DNA from: CBDULX01 sp965368175
Lineage (GTDB): Bacteria > Pseudomonadota > Gammaproteobacteria > SZUA-229
Assembly: GCA_965368175.1 (NCBI GenBank)
Contig: CBDULX010000096.1
Coordinates: 1-11,310 of the forward strand
Length of the DNA: 11,310 nucleotides
Direction of reading: 5' to 3'
Shown in pieces: positions 1 to 5,036 of the stretch. The position numbers and the translations under genes are program-made. Below the pieces are notes generated by a model, which did not search any database, had not been told where the DNA came from, and saw only the letters and a program-made list of their open reading frames with translations. The stretch's first letter is position 1; each line of letters begins with the position of its first letter.

Positions 1-152
1 GATCGGAGGCAGAAATTCTATTTCGGCCTGCATCTGTTTTTCGGACATCATATCCAGCGTCGATTGTAGAAACTGGGTGTCACCGATGAAGGGCGCTTTG
101 AGATGTACACCATCAGGGTGAGGGTATCTTAAGGCCACCGGCTGCATCCCTT
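1..152 (-). pseudogene. Truncated second copy of 1-acylglycerol-3-phosphate acyltransferase 3' part
   Basis: Read on the minus strand, this segment encodes a stretch matching residues about 177-224 of the complete acyltransferase at 5037-5795, and it lines up with bases 5124-5276. The first 57 bases are identical. From 58 to about 143 I count roughly 13 differences, nearly all synonymous; the one residue change is Pro191 to Leu (CCT to CTC). Homology fades at about 143-152. Upstream in the same frame there is an ATG (147-145) after a TGA four codons earlier, so the N-terminal ~176 residues, including the NHxxxxD and FPEG catalytic motifs, are absent. The piece runs off the left edge, so its natural end is not visible. 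It is a non-catalytic remnant unless the window edge is misassembled. It lies just beyond the stop codon of the NhaR-like gene. Confidence 0.8.
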
Positions 153-166
153 GCTGTCAGTCTTTT

Positions 167-1057
167 TTACTTTAGCCATGCTCTTGCGGTTTCGGTAATG
201 GCTGCAACCGCGGGGTGGGAAATCCTGCGTTCCGCTGATATCGCATAAAACTCTTCACGTACCTCTTCAGTGTTGCCGATTATCTGTACACTATACTGAT
301 CGGCGACTTCTTCCGCGATTGCAGTTGGTACGGTGAATACCCCTGTACCGGCCTGACCGAAAGCTTTCATCAGTGCACTGTCATCAAACTCTCCGACTAT
401 GCGAGGATAAATGTGTAGACCGTCGAGCCAATCCAGTAATCGTGCCTGTGTCAGGTTTATTGCGCTGGGCAGTAACATAGGGGCATTATTGAGATTGTTC
501 GGAAAATCTTTGTTCAGGCTGTTTGCCAGCGTAGGTGATGCCAGAAAACTGATGCCGCATTCGCCTAATAGATGGTTGAATCCACGTACGCTCAGTCCTG
601 AGGGGATTGGGCCGTCAGCAATCACCAGGTCGATACGATGCACAGCAAGTTCAGACAGTAACTCATCCAGACTGTTTTCCCTGCATATGATGCGTACCGG
701 ATTTGCGAGCTCAAGTGCGGGTAGCAGCAAGCGATAAGCAATAGTTTTGGGTATCGCGTCTACCACGCCGACCTTGAATGCCACAGGTCGATCCACGGGT
801 AAATTCCGTAACATCTGTTCCAGTTCGCCACCAAGGGAGAAAATTTCATCGGCATAGCTGAACACCAGGCGGCCGGTTTCGGTCAATTCAATATTACGAC
901 CGGCCTTACTGAACAGGGCTTGACCAAGTGTGTCTTCCAACAGGCTGATCTGTCCACTGATGGTTTGTGGTGTCAGGTGCAGGTGTTTACTGGCTCGAGT
1001 GATACCCCCCTGTTTGGCTACCGCCCAGAAATAATGTAAGTGCTTATAGTTGATCAT
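167..1057 (-). CDS. nhaR: LysR-family transcriptional regulator, NhaR-like
   Basis: A 296-residue LysR-type regulator closely resembling NhaR, the Na+-responsive activator of the nhaA sodium/proton antiporter gene in enterobacteria. The N-terminus has the NhaR signature (INYKHLHYFW), then a winged helix-turn-helix at about residues 15-60 with the recognition segment LTPQTISGQISLLE. The C-terminal effector domain shares NhaR-like stretches such as GECGISFLAS and GEFDDSALMKAFG. Full length for the family. The ATG at 1057 has only a weak purine-rich stretch upstream (AAGAAA). It is transcribed away from a 270-bp region containing no gene. No antiporter gene is in the window, so the target is unknown. 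In other proteobacteria NhaR relatives also control unrelated targets such as biofilm polysaccharide genes, so the sodium role is inferred only from similarity. Confidence 0.85.
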   Translation of the reverse strand: MINYKHLHYFWAVAKQGGITRASKHLHLTPQTISGQISLLEDTLGQALFSKAGRNIELTETGRLVFSYADEIFSLGGELEQMLRNLPVDRPVAFKVGVVDAIPKTIAYRLLLPALELANPVRIICRENSLDELLSELAVHRIDLVIADGPIPSGLSVRGFNHLLGECGISFLASPTLANSLNKDFPNNLNNAPMLLPSAINLTQARLLDWLDGLHIYPRIVGEFDDSALMKAFGQAGTGVFTVPTAIAEEVADQYSVQIIGNTEEVREEFYAISAERRISHPAVAAITETARAWLK

Positions 1058-1221
1058 GTTTCTTAAGTAATTATAGTGCTAATAGAAAAATATCGGCTAT
1101 GACTTATCATTTTGCCGATTGGGCCAGTACCTGTTGAACTAACAAAATGTTGTCATCACATTATTTGTTATTGAGTTCTAATCGCACTTTTTGTCAGTTC
1201 TGGTCAATATTACTCGTCGTC

Positions 1222-1239
1222 TATGTTTCTATAAACATA
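1222..1239. promoter_or_regulatory. Inverted repeat upstream of the NhaR-like gene
   Basis: TATGTTTCTATAAACATA is an inverted repeat with perfect 7-bp arms around a CTAT centre. It lies about 165 bases upstream of the NhaR-like start, in the 277-base stretch 1058-1334 that contains no credible gene. LysR proteins bind interrupted dyads, so it could be an operator, but its distance from the start makes this weak. The rest of the stretch (1058-1221) is AT-rich with no clear promoter hexamers. Confidence 0.3.
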
Positions 1240-1254
1240 AATTAAAGTAGTTAA

Positions 1255-1314
1255 GGCCATTGATAGTTAACCACCAATGGCCAGTTACCAGGTGCTCCTC
1301 CTTTCAGGAGCCTG
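1255..1314 (-). terminator. Tandem hairpins after the sulfur operon
   Basis: Two inverted repeats follow the stop codon of the small membrane protein gene. The first met by a minus-strand transcript (1289-1314) has a GCTCCT/AGGAGC stem with a 6-base loop. The second (1255-1282) has perfect 8-bp arms, GGCCATTG and CAATGGCC, with a 12-base loop. The minus-strand sequence after the second is TTAACTACTTTAATTT, which is moderately U-rich. This fits a weak intrinsic terminator or a 3'-end stabilising structure for the operon. There is no long U-tract, so termination efficiency is uncertain. Confidence 0.45.
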
Positions 1315-1334
1315 TTCAGGCATATGTCTGGCTT

Positions 1335-1493
1335 TTATTCGTGTAGACCAGTTGTGGCCTTAGGTGCAAATAAGAATGGTTTAGCAGCCAATAATGTTTT
1401 GGTAGCCAATACTACAACCAAAGCCATAATTGCCAGTTTGAAAACGACCATTGAGCCGGTTATTGCAAGTAGTGTTAGTGCGCTAATAGACAT
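1335..1493 (-). CDS. Small hydrophobic membrane protein of the sulfur operon (52 aa)
   Basis: A 52-residue protein starting MSISALTLLAITG and ending ATTGLHE. Residues 3 to about 42 are almost continuously hydrophobic, interrupted only by lysines at 19, 32 and 38. That allows one long or two short membrane-spanning helices, with a short soluble C-terminus. The start is well supported: AAGGAGA sits 7 bases before the ATG. The gene begins 36 bases after the persulfide dioxygenase stop, on the same strand, and is followed by tandem hairpins, so it looks like the last gene of the rhodanese-dioxygenase operon. I do not recognise the family. By context it may anchor or assist the sulfur enzymes at the membrane or carry a sulfur species, but this is inference. 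An opposite-strand frame over this stretch has no ribosome site and overlaps the dioxygenase gene, so I reject it. Confidence 0.7.
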   Translation of the reverse strand: MSISALTLLAITGSMVVFKLAIMALVVVLATKTLLAAKPFLFAPKATTGLHE

Positions 1494-1529
1494 GATAATG
1501 TCTCCTTGGGGGAAGTCTGATTCAGTGTT

Positions 1530-2222
1530 TTATGCGGCAGACTTTAGACCGCATTTTCGATTGCTCGGAACCGCAATATCCATAAGTTTCGGGTCTTCCA
1601 GTACCAGGCCATTCATCATCTCGATATAGGCCTGTTTATTCTTTACCTGCAAGCGAGGATTATGCTGTTTTTCTTCGCCAATACTGCTTACAGTCATACC
1701 ATTGTAATCATGCGCCGGGTAGACCAGTGTGTTCTCTGGTAATCTAAGTAACTTTTCAAACAGACTGTCGTATTGTGCAGCCGGGTCGCCGTTTTGAAAA
1801 TCAGTGCGACCGGTTCCACGAATCAGTAGAGTATCACCGGTGAATACCCTGTCCTTCAGCTTGAAACTATAAGAATCACTGGTGTGTCCCGGCGTGTATA
1901 AAATATCCAGATGCAACTTGTCGGCACACAGCTTCTCACCCTCATTAAAGAGAACAGAAACACATTCGGATTTAGTCATCTCACCCATGGCGCTTGCACA
2001 ATCTGTGCGTTCACTTAATTCACCCACTGCAGTGACATGATCAGCATGGATGTGAGTGTCGACGGCAAGTACCAGCTTGAGGTCCAGTTCGTCAATCAGT
2101 CGAATATATCGGTCTGTATTTTCCAGTACCGGATCAATCAGCAAAGCCTCTCCACCAGTACGCTCAGCGAGTAGATAGGTGTATGTGGATGACTGATGAT
2201 CATATAATTGTCGAAATATCAT
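1530..2222 (-). CDS. Persulfide dioxygenase, ETHE1-type metallo-beta-lactamase fold
   Basis: A 230-residue metallo-beta-lactamase-fold enzyme of the ETHE1/persulfide dioxygenase group, which oxidises glutathione persulfide with O2 to sulfite and glutathione using one ferrous ion. The metal motif THIHADH is at residues 56-62, TPGHTSDS (His113) at 110-117, FTGDTLLIRGTGRTDFQ with Asp130 at 127-143, and YPAHDY (His171) at 168-173. The GRTDFQ segment and late HNPR motif (187-190) separate ETHE1-type enzymes from glyoxalase II. By analogy with ETHE1, His57, His113 and Asp130 should bind iron. The length is typical of the bacterial single-domain form. A purine-rich site (AAGAGG) precedes the ATG. 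It follows the rhodanese gene by 30 bases, the usual partnership, and works in cytoplasmic sulfide detoxification or oxidation. Confidence 0.93.
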   Translation of the reverse strand: MIFRQLYDHQSSTYTYLLAERTGGEALLIDPVLENTDRYIRLIDELDLKLVLAVDTHIHADHVTAVGELSERTDCASAMGEMTKSECVSVLFNEGEKLCADKLHLDILYTPGHTSDSYSFKLKDRVFTGDTLLIRGTGRTDFQNGDPAAQYDSLFEKLLRLPENTLVYPAHDYNGMTVSSIGEEKQHNPRLQVKNKQAYIEMMNGLVLEDPKLMDIAVPSNRKCGLKSAA

Positions 2223-2252
2223 AATGCATAGCCTCTTTCAGTTTATTAATGA

Positions 2253-2825
2253 TCAGGACATTTCCTGCTGTGTTCCATTGCCCTTCTGGTTCCAGGGTAG
2301 CTGGGCAAACAGGCGGGATGGGCCATCCCAGTTAGTGATGCCTGCAACAATCAAAGCGACAGCCAGTAAAGGAATGGCAATAAAGAACAGTTCATGAATG
2401 GCGTAACCAAACAGCACTTTTACCAGCAGTAAGAATCCTGTGGCAATCAGTAACTGCTGCTGCAATGAAAGGGTAGTTCCAGAACCCTGCATCGGCAGAC
2501 CTGATTTTTTCCATCCATGTGTACCGCCTTCAAGCAATGCGAGATTATGGTAACCGGCGCTCAATAACCGTTCTGCAGCCTGTTGCGCACGAAAGCCAGT
2601 TGCACAGGTCAGATATAATGTCTTTTCGTGTCCAGCCCCAGCGAATAGTCTATTGGTTTTAAGGATTTCCGGGGTTAATCTATCCAGGGGAAAATGTCTT
2701 GCACCGGCAACATGCCCAGTACGGTATTCAGCTTCTGAACGCACATCAATCAGGTTTAGATTTTTATCATCTTTCCAGGTAGCCTGTAGCTTCTGTGGCG
2801 AGATAGTTGTGACATTCATTTTCAT
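2253..2825 (-). CDS. Rhodanese domain with DUF2892-like membrane tail (YgaP-like)
   Basis: A 190-residue sulfurtransferase. Residues 5-110 form one rhodanese domain: LIDVRSEAEYRTGHVAGA near 25-42, the active-site loop CATGFR with Cys74 at 74-79, and LLEGGTHGWKKSGLP at 97-111. Residues about 123-163 form two hydrophobic helices, followed by SRLFAQLPWNQ, matching the end of DUF2892 domains (a ..MPWN pattern). E. coli YgaP, a membrane-anchored rhodanese, has the same order. It probably moves sulfane sulfur between thiosulfate, glutathione persulfide and other thiols at the inner membrane, feeding or draining the dioxygenase encoded next. AAAGGAG is 4 bases before the ATG. First gene of the operon; a candidate control region lies upstream at 2890-2935. 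Confidence 0.9.
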   Translation of the reverse strand: MKMNVTTISPQKLQATWKDDKNLNLIDVRSEAEYRTGHVAGARHFPLDRLTPEILKTNRLFAGAGHEKTLYLTCATGFRAQQAAERLLSAGYHNLALLEGGTHGWKKSGLPMQGSGTTLSLQQQLLIATGFLLLVKVLFGYAIHELFFIAIPLLAVALIVAGITNWDGPSRLFAQLPWNQKGNGTQQEMS

Positions 2826-2893
2826 TGTGCTCCTTTACATTAAAGAGTTGTACTGATTCATGCCTAGAGTATGGGGGTTCAGGCTATTAAATA

Positions 2894-2933
2894 AAATACG
2901 AATAATATATATTGATTGTTCGAGAAATACGAA
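2894..2933. promoter_or_regulatory. Candidate operator/promoter region of the sulfur operon
   Basis: An AT-rich block about 70-130 bases upstream of the rhodanese start. It holds two exact copies of AAATACGAA (2894-2902 and 2925-2933) that are 31 bases apart, about three helical turns. Between them is an imperfect dyad of CGAATAA and TTGTTCG (2899-2922) around the palindrome AATATATATT (2904-2913). Sulfide-responsive repressors of the BigR/SqrR type commonly bind AT-rich dyads before such operons, but I cannot match a known box. The surrounding stretch 2826-3120 holds no gene I can support. Confidence 0.4.
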
Positions 2934-3007
2934 ATGTTGATGTGGGGATCGATGCTTGCCAGATGCGCACATTCCTTAAATGATATATCCCGTTGTAATA
3001 TAGGGAT

Positions 3008-3041
3008 ACTCAGGGAATCTCTGCTAAGAGACTCCCTGAGT
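3008..3041. terminator. Strong stem-loop downstream of the unknown two-gene unit
   Basis: Arms ACTCAGGGA (3008-3016) and TCCCTGAGT (3033-3041) pair perfectly over 9 bp. After one A-C mismatch the stem continues as TCTCT/AGAGA, closing on a GCTA loop. It lies 80 bases past the stop of the 178-residue gene and before the sulfur operon's control region, so a terminator for the minus-strand unit is the simplest reading. No clean U-tract follows on the minus strand. On the plus strand there is CCTTTTC a few bases later. It could instead be a dispersed palindromic element. Confidence 0.5.
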
Positions 3042-3114
3042 AATGTGCCTTTTCAATAATGTGACCATTCAACACGAGTTTATTTCTACCAACATCACCC
3101 GGGTAAATAAAATA

Positions 3115-3130
3115 TTACTGTTAACAGTAA
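3115..3130. repeat. Perfect 16-bp palindrome over a stop codon
   Basis: TTACTGTTAACAGTAA reads the same on both strands and covers the last codons and stop of the 178-residue minus-strand gene. With no loop it is not a good terminator. It might be a protein-binding site or chance. Confidence 0.3.
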
Positions 3131-3657
3131 GCATGAGCCATCGCTTCCTCGTTCTGCTCTTCGTGTTCGCTGGAACCAAAGTTTTCCAGTTTTTCGAAGA
3201 AGGTCTTATGGTCGATATAGTGCGCTCCATCACAGGAAAAGTTCATACCAATAATGCCATTGATCCGGTTGATTGAACCATTGCGTATGTAGATAGTTTT
3301 ATCCGACGTGCGCAGGCGCTTGAACTCATCCAGAATCTCATGCATGTTTTGCATGTCAATCAGTGGCTGTAGGTGATCAATCGTGCAGTCACGAAAATGG
3401 TCCAGGAAACCCTCATCGAGTACTTCATCAAGCACGAATACTCGATAACGATAAGCGTCATCTGCAAACCAGCAAGTTAGCTGGTTTGAGGAGTAGTGAA
3501 TCTTGACATGGAATGCGCCTTTCTGGGTTAGCAGAATCGACACGATCTCATGTATGCGATCAAGATCCAGGTCGAACTGACTTTCGATACGGCATTGTTG
3601 AAATAGAAATGCACGAACCGAAGGATCGCCTTTTATTTGTAACCATTTTTCTGGCAT
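3121..3657 (-). CDS. Uncharacterised 178-residue protein, second gene of the unknown pair
   Basis: I do not recognise this protein. It is predicted soluble and acidic, with no signal peptide or membrane helix. It contains amphipathic, helix-prone stretches (about 31-45 and 100-116) and alternating strand-like stretches (about 48-78 and 120-141), so a mixed alpha/beta fold is likely. The tail is rich in Glu and His (SSEHEEQNEEAMAHAYC) and ends in a cysteine; cysteines are at 22, 62, 91, 142 and 178, with about ten histidines, none in a familiar metal or redox motif. The start is supported by GAGGAG 8 bases before the ATG. It follows the 60-residue gene by 50 bases on the same strand, so the two are probably cotranscribed, and the unit diverges from the CbbR-like regulator. 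Function unknown. Confidence 0.75.
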   Translation of the reverse strand: MPEKWLQIKGDPSVRAFLFQQCRIESQFDLDLDRIHEIVSILLTQKGAFHVKIHYSSNQLTCWFADDAYRYRVFVLDEVLDEGFLDHFRDCTIDHLQPLIDMQNMHEILDEFKRLRTSDKTIYIRNGSINRINGIIGMNFSCDGAHYIDHKTFFEKLENFGSSEHEEQNEEAMAHAYC

Positions 3658-3707
3658 GGCTCTATCTCCTCTAGTGACAGGGGGATCATGGCTGATATTT
3701 AATACCG

Positions 3708-3890
3708 TTATTGCTCATGATGAGCTTTCAGTCCAAGGTAGCATGCTGAAGTCACCAGAAAATCTCGTTGTACCTGTGCATAAAAATCTTCACTGAACCT
3801 GTGCAGCTCCTTTACAGTGGCTAGCTGTACTGATGATGCATAAATTGGAGAATTATGTTCATTCGATGGTGTCATTGTTGTCTTACTCAT
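3708..3890 (-). CDS. Uncharacterised 60-residue protein, first gene of the unknown pair
   Basis: A short soluble protein starting MSKTTMTPSNEHNSP with a polar N-terminus. The segment at residues 20-48 (VQLATVKELHRFSEDFYAQV) is helix-prone, and the end is SACYLGLKAHHEQ with one cysteine at about 50. I cannot assign a family. The gene call rests on a good ribosome site (AAGGAG, 8 bases before the ATG), on its place as first gene before the 178-residue gene, and on a promoter-like TATAAT about 95 bases upstream. Its start faces the start of the CbbR-like regulator across 156 bases, an arrangement typical of a LysR regulator and its target. Confidence 0.65.
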   Translation of the reverse strand: MSKTTMTPSNEHNSPIYASSVQLATVKELHRFSEDFYAQVQRDFLVTSACYLGLKAHHEQ

Positions 3891-3925
3891 CTTTCAGTCT
3901 CCTTAGTTGAATCTTAATGCTTTAG

Positions 3926-3942
3926 AGCAGCCGGTGGCTGCT
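3926..3942 (-). promoter_or_regulatory. Tight hairpin in the leader of the unknown pair
   Basis: AGCAGCC and GGCTGCT pair perfectly over 7 bp across a 3-base GGT loop. If transcription starts from the TATAAT at 3988-3983, this hairpin lies in the 5' untranslated leader about 35-50 bases before the start codon. It could affect stability or translation, or be an operator half. Confidence 0.4.
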
Positions 3943-3952
3943 AGTAGTGCGG

Positions 3953-3988
3953 AATAATTCCTGACTAATTTACTCAGGAATTATTATA
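3953..3988 (-). promoter_or_regulatory. Inverted repeat and -10 box between the unknown pair and the CbbR-like gene
   Basis: AATAATTCCTGA (3953-3964) and TCAGGAATTATT (3974-3985) are perfect 12-bp arms around a 9-base spacer. On the minus strand a perfect -10 hexamer TATAAT (3988-3983) overlaps the right arm; the matching -35 is poor. A weak -35 together with an operator overlapping the promoter fits an activator- or repressor-controlled promoter. The obvious candidate protein is the divergent CbbR-like regulator. Confidence 0.5.
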
Positions 3989-4020
3989 GTGGTTCAATAG
4001 ATTTATAAAAATTGATATTT

Positions 4021-4047
4021 TAGATAGCTAATATAGACTGTTATCTA
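4021..4047. promoter_or_regulatory. Dyad overlapping the CbbR-like start codon
   Basis: TAGATA (4021-4026) and TATCTA (4042-4047) form an interrupted dyad with 15 bases between the arms, ending on the first base of the regulator's ATG. The spacing resembles LysR-type interrupted dyads and could serve autoregulation. No ribosome-binding sequence precedes this ATG. Confidence 0.3.
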
Positions 4048-5006
4048 TGAATAAGCCTAATACCAGCAAGCTCGCCCGACGTATCAGCCTCCGCCAGCTC
4101 CAGGTGTTCGATGCCGTTGCCCGATTGTTAAGTTATACCCAGGCGGCTGATGAGCTGTACCTGTCTCAGCCCACAGTATCCATACAGATAAAAAAACTCG
4201 AAGATGACATTGGTATGCCCCTGACGGAACAAATAGGCAGGAAAATCTCACTGACAGCAGCCGGTCAGGCACTTCAGGCTGCAGCTCGGGATATTCTGGG
4301 CACCTTGCAGCGTTTCGAAATGCAAATTGATGACCAGAAAGGCCTGCACAGTGGTGAATTAAAAATAGCGGTCGTGACGACGGCCAACTACTTTGCTCCC
4401 AGGCTGCTCGGGCGGTTCTGTCAGCAGTATCCCGATATTAATGTTCTGCTGGAAGTGACCAATCGTGAGCATATACTGGAACGTATGACGCAAAATATGG
4501 ATGATCTTTATATAATTGGAAAGCCTCCCCACTCCGATCGACTGGAGTTTCAGCCTTATCTGCCTAATCCATTAGTGGTTATCGCCTCCAGGGACCATCC
4601 GCTGGCTGGCCGTGAAAACATTCGTCTTAGTGAGCTGACAGAGCAGCCATTTCTCATTCGTGAGCGAGGTTCTGGTACCCGCATTGCGACTGAACAGGTA
4701 TTCAAACTGGCGGGTGCTCAAATGAACGTCAGAATGGAACTGGGGAATAATGAATCGATTAAACAAGGGGTTCAGGCCGGGCTTGGTTTGTCTGTGCTTT
4801 CACTACACACAATTACCGGAGGTGACCTGAATGATCTGGTTATCCTGGATGTTGAAGGGTTTCCTGTTTCCTGGCGATGGTATGTTGGTCATCCTCGTGG
4901 AAAAAATCTCTCGGTGGTTGCCAGCACCTTTATCGATTTTATGTTCGGTGAAGGTCTAGCCTTATTACCTGATGAAACCAGAAAGTGGATTGAGGAAGCT
5001 ACTTAG
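4047..5006 (+). CDS. cbbR: LysR-family transcriptional regulator, CbbR-like
   Basis: A 319-residue LysR-type regulator. The helix-turn-helix (about residues 13-72) reads ISLRQLQVFDAVARLLSYTQ followed by SQPTVSIQIKKLE. The effector domain follows the CbbR pattern: AVVTTANYFAPRLLGRFC near 109-126, PNPLVVIASRDHPLAG near 172-187, RERGSGTR near 204-211, NNESIKQGVQAGLGLSVLSLHT near 234-255 and LDVEGFPVSWRWYVGH near 269-284. CbbR proteins regulate Calvin-cycle operons in autotrophs in response to metabolites such as NADPH. No RuBisCO or other Calvin-cycle gene is in the window, so the target could be elsewhere or be the divergent unknown pair. The ATG is the only sensible start; it lacks a Shine-Dalgarno sequence and overlaps a dyad. 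The stop is 30 bases from the convergent acyltransferase stop. Confidence 0.88.
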   Translation: MNKPNTSKLARRISLRQLQVFDAVARLLSYTQAADELYLSQPTVSIQIKKLEDDIGMPLTEQIGRKISLTAAGQALQAAARDILGTLQRFEMQIDDQKGLHSGELKIAVVTTANYFAPRLLGRFCQQYPDINVLLEVTNREHILERMTQNMDDLYIIGKPPHSDRLEFQPYLPNPLVVIASRDHPLAGRENIRLSELTEQPFLIRERGSGTRIATEQVFKLAGAQMNVRMELGNNESIKQGVQAGLGLSVLSLHTITGGDLNDLVILDVEGFPVSWRWYVGHPRGKNLSVVASTFIDFMFGEGLALLPDETRKWIEEAT

Positions 5007-5036
5007 TGACAAGTCAGCAGGGAATTTTGAGTCTCG

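Noticed and set aside
1324..1629. 101-residue plus-strand frame
   Set aside because: It overlaps the 3' end of the dioxygenase gene and lies antisense to the small membrane protein gene. It has no ribosome site and no family features.
2835..2972. A 45-codon minus-strand frame just upstream of the rhodanese, as a leader peptide or small gene
   Set aside because: It has no properly spaced ribosome site, it runs through the AT-rich candidate promoter, and its composition is not gene-like. Its end near the rhodanese ribosome site could be chance.
3115..3130. 16-bp palindrome as a terminator
   Set aside because: It has no loop or U-tract and overlaps the stop codon. It is kept only as a low-confidence repeat.
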